DNA of 59,963 nt from Acidobacteriaceae bacterium (GCA_903970405.1 CAJCIT010000198.1:1-59963), one strand, 5' to 3'; positions 7,767 to 16,834 are shown, counted from the first letter of the stretch. The notes: generated by a model not told the origin, from the sequence alone. Program-made: numbers and translations.

Positions 7767-9242
7767 ATGATGTTTCAAAACTTTCTGCGGGGGGCAGCGC
7801 CTCTGGCTGGTGCGCTGTTCGTCTTGACTGCGGCAGTTTCCGCGTCTGGCGCGGACGGCGACCTGGCCGCGAAGTATAAGGGCACGGCAGACCGGCTCAT
7901 TGATGCCGCGTTGGCGGATGACGATGGGTACGCGCGCCTGGCGTACTTGTGTGACCGCATCGGGAACCGCTTGAGCGGCTCGGCGGCGCTGCCGAAGGCC
8001 GTGGAGTGGAGCGCGGCCGAGATGAGGAAGATCGGCCTGGAGAATGTCCAGACGCCGCCCGTGAAGGTGCCTCACTGGGTGCGCGGCCAGGAGTCGGCAA
8101 TGCTGCTGTCGCCGGTCGAGAGGAAGTTGCACATGCTGGGTCTCGGAATGAGCGTCGGGACGCCGGCGGGCGGCCTCACGGCCGGTGCGGTAGTGGTTTC
8201 GGATTTCGAAGCGCTGACCAAGCTTGGGAGAGACGGCGTGGCAGGCAAGATTGTCGTCTTCAACGCGCCGTATGTGAGTTACGGCGCCACCGTCATGTAC
8301 CGCGCTGCCGGCCCATCGCAGGCGGCGGCCTTAGGAGCGGTGGCCGTGCTGGTTCGTTCCATTACGCCGTTGGCCATGCAGATTCCCCACACGGGCGCGT
8401 TGCAATATCAAGCCGGTAAACCGCAGATTCCGGCGGCGGCGATCTCTATCGAAGACGCGATGATGCTGGACCGCATGCAGAAGCGCGGCGAGCCGCTGAA
8501 GGTGCATCTGGAGATGCAGGCTCACATGGAGGCGGATGCCGATAGCAACAATGTGATGGGTGAAATTCGCGGCAGCGGGAAGCCCGAGGAGATTGTGGTG
8601 TTGGGCGGTCATCTGGATTCGTGGGATGTCGGGCAGGGCGCTCAGGATGACGGTTCCGGAGTCATGGCAACGCTCGAAGCCGTCGCGCTGATTAAGAAGC
8701 TTGGATTGACGCCGAAGCGGACCGTGCGCATCGTGTTCTGGGTGAATGAGGAGAATGGCGGGCGCGGCGGCGAAGCGTATAAGACCTGGGCGGGCGACAC
8801 AGTGAAGAACCACGTAGCGGCGATTGAGATGGATTCGGGGGCGGAAAAGCCAACTGGATTCGGCTATGGGCGGTTTCGGCAGCAGCGCGCGCGGCCGGGT
8901 GAGGCCCCGGCCCCTCCGCCAAAGGCGACGCCCGAAGAGGAACAATCGCTTGCGGAGTGCAAGCAGATTGCGCAGTTGCTGGAAAGAATCGATGCCGGTA
9001 AGGCGGAGGGGGGCGGCGGCGGGGCCGACGTGGGGCCTCTGATCAGGGAAGGCGTGCCGGGCCTGAGCCCGTCCACCGTTGGCCTGCACTACTTTGACTG
9101 GCACCACACGGAGGCCGATACCGTGGACAAGGTGAACATCGACGATTTCCGGAAGAACATAGCTGTGCTGGCGGTGATGACTTACATTCTGGCGGATATG
9201 CCGGGTAAATTGGCGGGCTCCAAGGGCGCGGGCGGCGAGTAA
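7767..9242 (+). CDS. Secreted M28-family zinc aminopeptidase
   Basis: The 491-residue protein has a signal peptide (up to SASGA near residue 29), a PA-like inserted domain at about 130-230 (GAVVVSDFEALTKLGRDGVAGKIVVFNAP) and an M28 catalytic domain. Zinc ligands and catalytic residues are visible in GGHLDSWDVGQGAQDDGSG (His, bridging Asp), NEENGGRGG (Glu pair), EMDSGAEKP (Asp) and DWHHTEADTVD (His). This order resembles carboxypeptidase Q/M28 enzymes that cut small peptides outside the cytoplasm. A leucyl aminopeptidase gene follows, so the pair may form a peptide-scavenging unit, although an R3 repeat lies between them. Confidence 0.93.
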   Translation: MMFQNFLRGAAPLAGALFVLTAAVSASGADGDLAAKYKGTADRLIDAALADDDGYARLAYLCDRIGNRLSGSAALPKAVEWSAAEMRKIGLENVQTPPVKVPHWVRGQESAMLLSPVERKLHMLGLGMSVGTPAGGLTAGAVVVSDFEALTKLGRDGVAGKIVVFNAPYVSYGATVMYRAAGPSQAAALGAVAVLVRSITPLAMQIPHTGALQYQAGKPQIPAAAISIEDAMMLDRMQKRGEPLKVHLEMQAHMEADADSNNVMGEIRGSGKPEEIVVLGGHLDSWDVGQGAQDDGSGVMATLEAVALIKKLGLTPKRTVRIVFWVNEENGGRGGEAYKTWAGDTVKNHVAAIEMDSGAEKPTGFGYGRFRQQRARPGEAPAPPPKATPEEEQSLAECKQIAQLLERIDAGKAEGGGGGADVGPLIREGVPGLSPSTVGLHYFDWHHTEADTVDKVNIDDFRKNIAVLAVMTYILADMPGKLAGSKGAGGE

Positions 9243-9246
9243 AATC

Positions 9247-9342
9247 CTTGTAGGCAGGTTGGAAACCTGCGGCCGATTGGCAATCGGCCAGCCCGGAGGC
9301 GGGTCGACAACCCGCCGCAGGTTGCCAACCTGCCCTTACAAG
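9247..9342. repeat. R3 dispersed repeat, large imperfect palindrome
   Basis: Left arm CTTGTAGGCAGGTTGGAAAC (from 9247) pairs with the right arm that ends CCAACCTGCCCTTACAAG at 9342. Two nested hairpins fill the middle: GCCGATTGGCAATCGGC (9272-9288) and the stem GGCGGGT/ACCCGCC (about 9298-9315). The element ends 6 bp before the pepA start codon, so any pepA mRNA made upstream would carry this structure at its 5' end. Related fragments (CGATTGGCAATC, TTGCCAACCT) occur in the 12.2-12.5 kb gap. Confidence 0.75.
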
Positions 9343-9348
9343 TTAACT

Positions 9349-10836
9349 ATGAAACTCTCGATTCAAAGCTCCCCGGTTGAGCAGATCGCGGCCGATGCGC
9401 TCGCGCTTCTGTGTTTTGAAGTGCCTGACGGCCAGTCGCCCTCGGACCCATCGCTCGCTGATCGCAGTGGGTGGCTCGCTGACCTGCGCGCCTCTGGCGA
9501 GTTCAGCGGCAAGCTATATGAAACCGTGACTCTCCATCGGCCTTCCGGACTCGCCGCCAAACGCCTGGTAGTCATCGGCGGCGGCAAGGCTCACAAATTC
9601 TCGCCTGTTGAATCGCGGCGGGTTGCCGGCGCTTTGGTCCGCAGCCTGAAATCCAAAGGCGTAAAGTCGATCGTACTCTGGCTCGATTCCAGCCAGGCAA
9701 TCGAGGCATATGTACTGGCCGCTGCCGAAGGCGCGGTGATCGGCGGGTGGGAGCCTGACAGGCACAAATCGGACAGCAAGAAGGATTCAACCAAAGCCGT
9801 CGACTCGTTTACGATCGCGGTACCTGAGCCTCGCCCCGAACTGGAACGCGCTCTTGAGCAGGGGCGCATCGTCGCGGAGGCGCAAAACTTCACCCGCGAT
9901 CTAGTCAACGAACCGGCGAACCTATTGACGCCCGCCAAACTGGCCGATGCCGCGCGAGGCATGGCCGCCCAGCAAAATCTCGAAATCGAGGTTCTGGACC
10001 GCGATGCCATGGCCCAACTCGGCATGGGGTCGCTGTTGGGAGTGGCCCTGGGTAGCGATGAGCCGCCTTTCCTCATCGTCGTCAAATACAAACCCGCCGC
10101 GGCGTCGGTTACCGGCGTTCATCTCGCCTACATCGGCAAAGGGGTTACCTTTGACACCGGGGGTGTTTCCATCAAGCCCTCCGAAGGCATGGAAAAGATG
10201 AAGTACGACATGGCCGGCGCGGCCGCCGTCCTGGGCGCCATGCAGGCCCTTGCGCAACTCAAACCCGCGGTGCCGGTTACCGCCTACGTTCCAACTGTTG
10301 AAAACATGATCAACGGCCGAGCGCAGCGGCCGGGCGACATTGTGACGGCCATGTCCGGCAAAACCATTGAGGTGTTGAACACCGATGCCGAGGGCCGTCT
10401 GATCCTCGCTGACGCCATCACCTACGCCAATCGCAATGGCGCGACGCATATTGTGGACGCCGCCACGCTCACCGGCGCCATCGGCATCGCGCTGGGCCAT
10501 TACAACATTGGCGCCTTCACCAACGATCAGGAGTTCTGTGACCGGCTGATCGCCGCCACCAAGACCGCCGGGGAAAAGACGTGGCAGTTGCCGATGGATG
10601 ACGAGTATAAGGAGTATCTAAAATCGGCCTTCGCCGACCTCCCCAATATTGGCGGGCGTCACGCCGGTTCCATCACCGCCGCCTGGTTCCTGCGTGAGTT
10701 TGCAGATCCCACGCCGTGGGTGCATCTAGACATCGCCGCCACCGCCTGGCTGGATGAGGGCAAGTCCTGGATCTCGAAAGGACCAACCGGAGTCGCCGTC
10801 CGGTTGTTCGTACAACTCGCTCTCGATTCGAAGTAA
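9349..10836 (+). CDS. pepA: Leucyl aminopeptidase (M17)
   Basis: From ATG 9349 the protein has 495 residues; upstream codons of the frame lie in the R3 repeat and are not coding. The C-terminal catalytic half shows the two-zinc site: KGVTFDTGGVSIKPSEGMEK (Lys, Asp), YDMAGAAAV, and the M17 signature NTDAEGRLILADA (Asp, Glu, Arg). The N-terminal half is the macro-domain-like regulatory part. The enzyme removes N-terminal Leu and other residues from peptides in the cytoplasm, as a hexamer. There is no good Shine-Dalgarno; the R3 palindrome occupies the site. Confidence 0.95.
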   Translation: MKLSIQSSPVEQIAADALALLCFEVPDGQSPSDPSLADRSGWLADLRASGEFSGKLYETVTLHRPSGLAAKRLVVIGGGKAHKFSPVESRRVAGALVRSLKSKGVKSIVLWLDSSQAIEAYVLAAAEGAVIGGWEPDRHKSDSKKDSTKAVDSFTIAVPEPRPELERALEQGRIVAEAQNFTRDLVNEPANLLTPAKLADAARGMAAQQNLEIEVLDRDAMAQLGMGSLLGVALGSDEPPFLIVVKYKPAAASVTGVHLAYIGKGVTFDTGGVSIKPSEGMEKMKYDMAGAAAVLGAMQALAQLKPAVPVTAYVPTVENMINGRAQRPGDIVTAMSGKTIEVLNTDAEGRLILADAITYANRNGATHIVDAATLTGAIGIALGHYNIGAFTNDQEFCDRLIAATKTAGEKTWQLPMDDEYKEYLKSAFADLPNIGGRHAGSITAAWFLREFADPTPWVHLDIAATAWLDEGKSWISKGPTGVAVRLFVQLALDSK

Positions 10837-10874
10837 ACTCCGACGGTCTCATCTGGCTCCTGATCGGATGGTCA

Positions 10875-10908
10875 TATAATCTTCCAGTCCGTCTCAATAT
10901 CTTGAGAC
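10875..10908 (+). promoter_or_regulatory. Putative glgC promoter with inverted-repeat operator
   Basis: TATAAT at 10875-10880 is a consensus -10 box. Eleven bases downstream is GTCTCAATATCTTGAGAC (10891-10908), 7-bp arms around TATC, where the transcript start region would lie. No good -35 box is at the right spacing. GGAGG (10911-10915) is the glgC ribosome binding site. The repeat could bind a regulator or form a 5' hairpin; this is inference from position. Confidence 0.45.
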
Positions 10909-10923
10909 GCGGAGGCTTTCGGA

Positions 10924-12177
10924 ATGCAACTTCGAGTTCTGGCGTTTGTTTTAGCCGGCGGTAAGGGTACCCGCCTGGCCCCGCTCACCAAGGAGCGAGC
11001 TAAACCGGCGGTCCCTTTCGGGGGCCGCTACCGGATTGTCGATTTCGTTCTCAGCAATCTGGTCAACTCCGGGATCTTTTCCATTTACGTCCTGGTTCAA
11101 TTCAAGAGCCAGTCGTTGTTGCAACATCTTCGGGAAGGTTGGGAAGTCAGCGGGTTGTTGAAGAACAACTTCATCATTCCCGTGCCCGCGCAGATGCGTT
11201 CGCATCACGAGGACTGGTACCGCGGCACCGCTGACGCCATCCATCAGAACATCAATCTTATTGAGCAGGCTGACCCGCATCTGGTTGTCATCTTCGGCGC
11301 CGATCACATCTACCGGATGAACATTCGACAGATGGTGGAATACCACGTGGAGAAACGGGCCAGCGCGACTATCGCCGCCATCCCGGTGGAAAAAGAATAC
11401 GCCAGCGAATTTGGCGTGATCGAGACGTCCGGCGACGGGTCGATCCTCGGTTTCCACGAGAAGAGAGCGGATGCGCCCACCATGCCGGATGACCCAACGC
11501 GCGTCTTCGCGTCAATGGGGAATTATGTCTTTTCAACCGATCTGCTGGTCCGCGAGCTGTATGCCGACGCCGAGAATCACAACAGTTCGCACGACTTCGG
11601 CAAAGACATTTTGCCCTCGCTGATCGGACGCGCGGACATGTACGCCTACGACTTCCAAACCAACCGCATCCCTGGCGATCCCATCGGCTCGCCGGTCTAC
11701 TGGCGCGACGTCGGCACCTTGGACGCCTATTACGAAGCGAGCATGGATTTGCGCGCCGTATCTCCGGAACTCAACCTGTACAACCGCCAGTGGCCGCTCA
11801 GAACGGCAGGCTATTCCGATGCGCCGGCAAAATTCGTCTTCGATCACGATGGGCGCCGGGGAACTGCCTTGGACAGCATTGTCGCGGGCGGTTCCATCAT
11901 TTCGGGTGGAACCGTGCGCGGCTCCATTGTCGGCCGCGGCGTGCGAGTTCACACTGGCGCAACCATTGAGGATTCGGTGCTCTTCGATAACTGCGACATC
12001 GGCCGCCACGCGAGGGTCCGCCGCGCGATTCTCGACAAGAACGTGAAGGTTCCCGAGGGCACCGAGATCGGCTATAACCTGGAGGCCGACCGGAAAAAGT
12101 ATTTCGTCACCGAAACGGGAATCGTGGTCCTTGAAGGCCATCATTCTATCGTCGATGTTGCGACGCTTCAGGTGTAG
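10924..12177 (+). CDS. glgC: Glucose-1-phosphate adenylyltransferase (ADP-glucose pyrophosphorylase)
   Basis: The 417-residue enzyme makes ADP-glucose from ATP and glucose-1-phosphate for glycogen synthesis. The nucleotidyltransferase signature LAGGKGTRLAPLTKERAKPA is at the N-terminus. WYRGTADAIHQN, GADHIYRMN, and YWRDVGTLDAYYEASMDL are all conserved, and a left-handed beta-helix follows from about residue 300 (hexapeptide-like SIVAGGSIISGGTVRGSIVG). No other glycogen genes are nearby, so it is probably transcribed alone from the promoter just upstream. Confidence 0.96.
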   Translation: MQLRVLAFVLAGGKGTRLAPLTKERAKPAVPFGGRYRIVDFVLSNLVNSGIFSIYVLVQFKSQSLLQHLREGWEVSGLLKNNFIIPVPAQMRSHHEDWYRGTADAIHQNINLIEQADPHLVVIFGADHIYRMNIRQMVEYHVEKRASATIAAIPVEKEYASEFGVIETSGDGSILGFHEKRADAPTMPDDPTRVFASMGNYVFSTDLLVRELYADAENHNSSHDFGKDILPSLIGRADMYAYDFQTNRIPGDPIGSPVYWRDVGTLDAYYEASMDLRAVSPELNLYNRQWPLRTAGYSDAPAKFVFDHDGRRGTALDSIVAGGSIISGGTVRGSIVGRGVRVHTGATIEDSVLFDNCDIGRHARVRRAILDKNVKVPEGTEIGYNLEADRKKYFVTETGIVVLEGHHSIVDVATLQV

Positions 12178-12546
12178 GGGGCTCGGCGAGCGTTGCGTTG
12201 CGCTAGACGCCCCGACTGAACCGCGCGTAAGCAAGGGTGACAGCAGGTTTTTTTTCCCGCAGGTAAGCCGGCCGCTTTGGCTGGCAGCCCGGGCGATTGG
12301 CAATCTGCCCCCATGGGCAGTGCTTTACTTAATCCCCGACGCTTCGGAGCCGCGACCGTTCAGGGAGCGACCGGTTGGCCAAACAGGCACCAATTTTTTC
12401 ACGGCTTCTCAGCCGCTTTTGGCCGGCACGCCTTTGCCTGCCACAACTCGACCTCCCGAGGAGCAAATTGCCAACCTCCCACCGCCGGCTTCAGCCCGCG
12501 GTCAAGCTGCCCTACAGCCCCGTAACGACGCCACTATCATGAAGCT
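12178..12546. repeat. 369-bp gene-free gap filled with R1, R3-like and R4 repeat pieces
   Basis: I see no gene here. An R4 element lies at 12218-12240 (ACCGCGCGTAAGCAAG). A full R1 copy lies at 12346-12379 and contains GCGACCGT-TCAGGGAGCGACC. R3-like fragments GGCGATTGGCAATCTGCC and TTGCCAACCTCC lie at about 12293-12311 and 12469-12480. The gap separates glgC from the aminotransferase gene and looks like an accumulation site for the repeat families of this genome. Confidence 0.6.
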
Positions 12547-13785
12547 ATGTCGACGGCCCTTCCGGAAGAGAGTCTCGTAACCACGACGTTCGAAGAGATC
12601 AAATCGCTTGAGCAACAGTATCTGCTCCAGAATTACGCCCGGTACCCGCTGGCGCTCCACCGGGGCAAGGGCTGCTATGTTTACGATCTCGATGGCAACC
12701 GCTACCTGGATCTCATCAGTGGCATCGGCGTCAACTCGCTTGGCTACGCGCACCCTCGCATCACAAAGGTGATTCGCCAGCAGGCGGGTCTGCTGTTGCA
12801 CACCTCAAACCTCTACTACCACGAGTTTCAGGGCAAGCTGGCCGAACGCATCGCCAAAGCCAGCGGCCTTGCCCGCTGCTTCTTCTGTAACTCGGGCACT
12901 GAGGCCATGGAAGGCGCGCTCAAGATGATCAAGGCGCATGGCAATGCCATCAGCCCCTCCAAGCATGAGATTATCTCGCTCGATAACTCATTCCACGGCC
13001 GCTCGCTGGGTGCTCTCTCCATCACCGGCCAGCCCAAGTACCGCAAGGATTTCGAACCGCTGCTGCCCGGCGTCAAGTTTGTCCCGTTCCGCGATGTACG
13101 CGCTCTGGAAGCGGCATTCAATGAGAACACGGCCGGCATTGCGATGGAGATCATCCAGGGCGAGGGAGGCATCTACCCGCTCTCCGAACCCTTCGTGCGC
13201 AAAGCGCGAGAACTGGCTGACCGCTACAACGCCCTCATCGTCTTCGACGAAATTCAATGCGGCGTTGGCCGGCCCGGTACTTACTTCGGATACCAGTTGC
13301 TGGAGCCGGTTGTCTTACCCGATATCATGATTGCCGCCAAGCCCATGGCCTGCGGCATTCCGCTGGGTGTCATCGCCGTCAATGAGAAAGCGGCCGCCTC
13401 CATCAAGGCAGGCATGCACGGGTCGACATATGGCGGCGGCCCGTTGGCATGCCGCGTGGCGCTGGAATTCTTCGATATTCTCGATGAGCTTCTGCCTGCC
13501 ATCCAGGATGTGGGGGGCTACTTCCGCATGCGTCTGACCGATCTGGCGCGCCGCCACTCACTCATCAAGGAGGTTCGCGGCCAGGGGCTCATGATCGGGG
13601 TAGAACTGGAATTCTCCGGCAAGCAGCTTGTGCTCGACGGAATGAAGGAAGGGCTGCTCTTCAATTGCACTCACGACACGGTGTTGCGCTTCCTTCCGCC
13701 TTACATTCTCTCCGAGCAAGATGTGGACCGCGCCATCGCCGTACTCGACAAGCTCTTCGCCACGGCCCAGGCGCCAGCCGGGTAA
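12547..13785 (+). CDS. Class III aminotransferase, acetylornithine aminotransferase type
   Basis: The 412-residue PLP enzyme shows the fold-type I class III features: LDLISGIGVNSLGYAHP, FFCNSGTEAMEGALKM, HGRSLGALSITGQPKYR, VFDEIQCGVGRPG (the Asp that binds the PLP ring) and the PLP-lysine motif DIMIAAKPMACGIPLG. The family includes acetylornithine, ornithine and 4-aminobutyrate transaminases. Overall layout is closest to ArgD/RocD, but no arg genes are adjacent, so substrate is open. The start at ATG 12547 has only a weak ribosome binding site. Confidence 0.88.
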   Translation: MSTALPEESLVTTTFEEIKSLEQQYLLQNYARYPLALHRGKGCYVYDLDGNRYLDLISGIGVNSLGYAHPRITKVIRQQAGLLLHTSNLYYHEFQGKLAERIAKASGLARCFFCNSGTEAMEGALKMIKAHGNAISPSKHEIISLDNSFHGRSLGALSITGQPKYRKDFEPLLPGVKFVPFRDVRALEAAFNENTAGIAMEIIQGEGGIYPLSEPFVRKARELADRYNALIVFDEIQCGVGRPGTYFGYQLLEPVVLPDIMIAAKPMACGIPLGVIAVNEKAAASIKAGMHGSTYGGGPLACRVALEFFDILDELLPAIQDVGGYFRMRLTDLARRHSLIKEVRGQGLMIGVELEFSGKQLVLDGMKEGLLFNCTHDTVLRFLPPYILSEQDVDRAIAVLDKLFATAQAPAG

Positions 13786-13815
13786 ACACTCGCCGTAACC
13801 TTGCTCCCGCTCCCG

Positions 13816-13840
13816 AAGTCCTTATTTTATTGGGCTTTTT
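13816..13840 (+). terminator. Possible intrinsic terminator after the aminotransferase gene
   Basis: AAGTCC (13816-13821) can pair with GGGCTT (13832-13837), including one G-T pair, around an AT-rich loop, followed directly by a short T-run to 13840. It sits 30 bp past the stop codon. The stem is weak, so this is tentative. Confidence 0.35.
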
Positions 13841-13909
13841 GTCAGGCTTCCGCACCATCGGCGTGGCCTGTGCGGTCATCGGACTATCGACAATGAGGAG
13901 AACTTTTCA

Positions 13910-15217
13910 ATGACAAACCTGCGCTGGCGTTTCCCGGGAGCCTGCGCCCTTGTGGGAGCTGCGTGCGTTCTTGCGGCCGGCGGTAATATCCCAATGTCTG
14001 CCGTGCTGACCGGCCAGAATGCCTTTGCCGATTACAGGACAATAAAGCCCGGCGTGTTCCGCAAAATCACCGTCGCCGATTTGCCGAAGCCCTTCGCCAC
14101 GGAATCGGCCGGCAATGGGCCCAAGGTGATCCCGCAACCGGAAGGCGCATGGCCGCAGACCATTGCGGGCTTTAAGGTGGAACGCTATGTGGACTCGGGC
14201 CTGGATGTCCCACGCGAAATCCGCACCGCGCCCAACGGCGATTTCTTTGTAGCGGAGAGCGGCAAAGGCGAAGTAAAGGTTTTCCGCGGTATCACGGCCG
14301 ACGGAAAGCCGAAGGAAACCTCCGTTTTTGCCACCGGCCTGAAACAGAACTTTGGCATTGCCTTCTATCCGCCGGGCGCGAATCCCAAGTGGGTTTATTT
14401 TGGAAACACGGGCTCCGTGGTGCGCTTCCCGTATACGAACGGCGACCTCAAAGCCACTGGCGACCCGGAAACCGTGATCGCCGAACTTCCCGCGGGCGGC
14501 GGCCATTGGACTCGCGATCTGGCGTTTACCGCCGATGGCAAGACGCTCTTCGTGTCCGTCGGCTCTCGATCTAACGTCGACGACCCCGACACCCATCCGG
14601 CTGAGCAGCATCGCGCCAATATTCTGGAGTACACGCCGGAAGGTAAATTCATCGGCGTCTATGCGTCCGGTATCCGCAATCCAGTAGGTATCGGCATTAA
14701 CCCCGAAACCCAGCAACTATGGTGCTCCGTGAATGAACGCGATGCGTTGGGCGACAACCTGGTTCCCGACTACGTCACGCATGTGGAACGCGGCGGCTTC
14801 TACGGCTGGCCTTGGTATTACATGGGCTCGCACCAGGATCCCCGGCATGAGGGCAAGCATCCCGAATTGAACGGGAAGGTGATTGTCCCCGACGTGCTGC
14901 TTCAGCCGCACAATGCCTCGCTGGAACTCACCTTCTATACCGGAACCCAGTTCCCCAAGGAGTATCGGGGGGATCTCTTCGCCGCTGAACACGGCTCCTG
15001 GAACCGGTCCATCCGCACGGGGTATGAAGTGATCCGCGTGCCGCTGACGCATGGCCAAGCGAGCGGGGTCTATGAGGACTTCCTTACCGGCTTCGTCACC
15101 AGCGATGGCCAGGTCTGGGGCCGTCCGGTGGGTGTGGCCGTCGCGCCCGATGGGTCCCTCATGGTCACCGACGATGGCTCGAAGTCCATCTGGCGTGTCG
15201 TATACACCGGCAAGTAG
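13910..15217 (+). CDS. Secreted sorbosone dehydrogenase-like beta-propeller (PQQ sugar dehydrogenase family)
   Basis: The 435-residue protein has an N-terminal signal/anchor (WRFPGACALVGAACVLAAGG) and a six-bladed propeller of the GDH/sorbosone dehydrogenase type: GLDVPREIRTAPNGDFFVAE, SVGSRSNVDDPDTHPAEQHR, YASGIRNPVGIGINP, NERDALGDNLVPDYVT, GGFYGWPWYYMG, FAAEHGSWNR and GRPVGVAVAPDGSLMVTDD. Family members use PQQ and calcium to oxidise sugars in the periplasm. Whether this one is catalytic or only a propeller cannot be told from sequence. GAGGAG, 7 bp upstream of the ATG, supports the start. Confidence 0.85.
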   Translation: MTNLRWRFPGACALVGAACVLAAGGNIPMSAVLTGQNAFADYRTIKPGVFRKITVADLPKPFATESAGNGPKVIPQPEGAWPQTIAGFKVERYVDSGLDVPREIRTAPNGDFFVAESGKGEVKVFRGITADGKPKETSVFATGLKQNFGIAFYPPGANPKWVYFGNTGSVVRFPYTNGDLKATGDPETVIAELPAGGGHWTRDLAFTADGKTLFVSVGSRSNVDDPDTHPAEQHRANILEYTPEGKFIGVYASGIRNPVGIGINPETQQLWCSVNERDALGDNLVPDYVTHVERGGFYGWPWYYMGSHQDPRHEGKHPELNGKVIVPDVLLQPHNASLELTFYTGTQFPKEYRGDLFAAEHGSWNRSIRTGYEVIRVPLTHGQASGVYEDFLTGFVTSDGQVWGRPVGVAVAPDGSLMVTDDGSKSIWRVVYTGK

Positions 15218-15223
15218 CCGGCG

Positions 15224-16015
15224 CTACGCGTCCGGAATTAGAATCTGGCCCTTCAGGAACAGCGCGCATCGCCCCGCCATCTCAACGCGGTCGCCCATCA
15301 TCTGGCAAAAAAGCTCGCCGCCTCGGGCTGAGATTTGCCGTGCATGCAGAACATCCTTCTTGAGTTCTGCTGCCCAATAGGGAATCAGCGTGCTGTGCGA
15401 GGATCCGGTGACCGGATCCTCGGGCACGCCTTTTGCCGGTGCGAAGAAGCGCGATACGAAGTCGCACGTCTCGCCCGGCGCGGTTACAATCACGGCAAAC
15501 TTGTCGATCCGCATCAATCCGGCCATATCCGGCTTCAGCGCCTTGACTTCTTGCTCAGTGCGGTAAACCACCAGGTAATCGCGCGCGGCCAGCACGGCTG
15601 TGGGTTGGCCGCCTAAAGCCATCAGCAAGCCCTCGCACGGAGTCACGGGCTGCGGAGGCCTTGACGGAAAATCCATCGCCAGTGTTTCGCCTTGCCGCTG
15701 AACCACCAACTCTCCTGACTTCGTTTGGAAATGCAGGAAGTCGCCTTCTACTCCCAATTCGTGAAAAAGAACCCACGCCGAAGCCAGCGTTGCGTGGCCG
15801 CAAAGATCCACTTCCACCCCCGGCGTGAACCAGCGGAGGTCATACTTTCCGTCGGAACGTTTTACGAAATACGCTGTCTCGGAAAGATTATTCTCGGCCG
15901 CAATCGCCTGCATGGTGGCGTCCGGCAACCACTGGTCGAGGGGACAAATCGCGGCGGGATTGCCGGCGAAAACGGAGCCGGAAAAGGCGTCGACCTGGTA
16001 AATGGGAATGCGCAT
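15224..16015 (-). CDS. PhzF-family isomerase-like protein
   Basis: The start at ATG 16015 gives MRIPIYQVDAFSGSVFAGNP, the typical PhzF N-terminus, in which the catalytic Glu appears in NNLSETAYFV. GVEVDLCGHATLASA and PEDPVTGSSHSTLIPYW are the two conserved loops of this two-lobed diaminopimelate-epimerase fold. PhzF isomerises a dihydro-anthranilate in phenazine synthesis, but most homologues, this one included, lie outside phenazine loci and have unknown substrates. The gene is convergent with the propeller gene, with 6 bp between the stops. Confidence 0.92.
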   Translation of the reverse strand: MRIPIYQVDAFSGSVFAGNPAAICPLDQWLPDATMQAIAAENNLSETAYFVKRSDGKYDLRWFTPGVEVDLCGHATLASAWVLFHELGVEGDFLHFQTKSGELVVQRQGETLAMDFPSRPPQPVTPCEGLLMALGGQPTAVLAARDYLVVYRTEQEVKALKPDMAGLMRIDKFAVIVTAPGETCDFVSRFFAPAKGVPEDPVTGSSHSTLIPYWAAELKKDVLHARQISARGGELFCQMMGDRVEMAGRCALFLKGQILIPDA

Positions 16016-16059
16016 TCCATATTGTGGCGCATTCCTATTTCGATGCCAGCGCCGGGAGG

Positions 16060-16332
16060 TCAATGCACCCGCATGCGGCCGTTCTCCTTCAAAACAAGTT
16101 CGTCAAAAATGGCCAGAACCTTCTTGCGGTAGGTGTAGATCCGGCGCAGGGAGTCGCGGAAGTTCTCTTCATAACGCGCCGGTTGCAGCCATTTCGTCAA
16201 AATCGGTTTGGGGACGTCGATATCCTTCCGCAACGCATCGGCCGAATGGCCGCGCAGAAAAAGACCGTAGAACATGGCGGCCTCACGTTGCGGCGCCAGC
16301 GGGTCCATATCGTCGCGCGTCGGAATGTACAT
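16060..16332 (-). CDS. Small conserved protein of unknown function (90 aa)
   Basis: I do not recognise a named family. The protein is mostly alpha-helical and charged, with MYIPTRDDMDPLAPQREAAM at the start and IDVPKPILTKWLQPARYE in the middle, which could be a helix-turn-helix-like segment. It ends RRIYTYRKKVLAIFDELVLK. There are no TM segments or Cys pairs. It lies 44 bp upstream of the PhzF gene on the same strand, so the two may be co-transcribed. It could be a DNA-binding or adaptor protein; that is a guess. Confidence 0.65.
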   Translation of the reverse strand: MYIPTRDDMDPLAPQREAAMFYGLFLRGHSADALRKDIDVPKPILTKWLQPARYEENFRDSLRRIYTYRKKVLAIFDELVLKENGRMRVH

Positions 16333-16629
16333 GACTTGCTCTGAAACCGAGCGCTGTGGAAGCCGCGAGATAAGTACAGTCCCCCTTTCGCGCTAAGTCC
16401 GTATGGTACTACCAAAATTTAAGTCTGCAAAGCCTTCCTTTCCGAGCGGACGAGAGGGACAGCAAACGCCGAAAAATGCTGCCGATTCGCACCCTTTTTC
16501 GTGCGTAGGACATCTAAGCGTGGTCGCTCTTGACGTGGGGGAGCGAGCGGGCAGTACATTCCTTGAGTGTGGCGTTGTCTGGCGTCCGAACCCGCTCAAC
16601 GAAGAACTGGGTCTCTGAATCGACGCGGC
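16333..16629. other. Gap at the left edge of a degraded island
   Basis: I see no convincing gene or RNA here. Short frames on both strands show no recognisable motif. The stretch leads into a duplicated piece of a serine-recombinase gene and probably marks the border of the island that runs to about 19.43 kb. Confidence 0.4.
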
Positions 16630-16780
16630 GGGCGCAGATTACGAAGGCCCGCGAGCTGATCGACGCCGGCGAACGCGTTGAGGATGTTGCCGCGCTTTGG
16701 AATGTAGGCCGGACCACCCTCTGTCGGGCGCCTGCTTAAGCCTACTCCGCTTCTGCGACTGGTGGAGCAGCTTGCGGGAA
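16630..16780 (+). pseudogene. Duplicated 3' fragment of a serine recombinase gene
   Basis: The DNA is nearly identical to 17833-17968, the end of the recombinase pseudogene downstream. It encodes the small C-terminal helix-turn-helix (QITKARELIDAGERVEDVAA, then LWNVGRTTL) and the following stop and flank. Only a few substitutions and a short insertion near 16758 separate the copies. It lacks the catalytic domain, so it is a remnant of a duplication or recombination. Confidence 0.8.
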
Positions 16781-16834
16781 AGAGACCGGGCGGCCAAAGG
16801 GAATCGTGGGGTTGAATCTTCAGGAGGCAAGGTT

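Noticed and set aside
15398-15422. 25-bp perfect palindrome (12-bp arms around one G)
   Set aside because: It is inside the PhzF gene and spans codons for the conserved loop PEDPVTGSS; codon constraint explains most of it, so a regulatory role is not supported.
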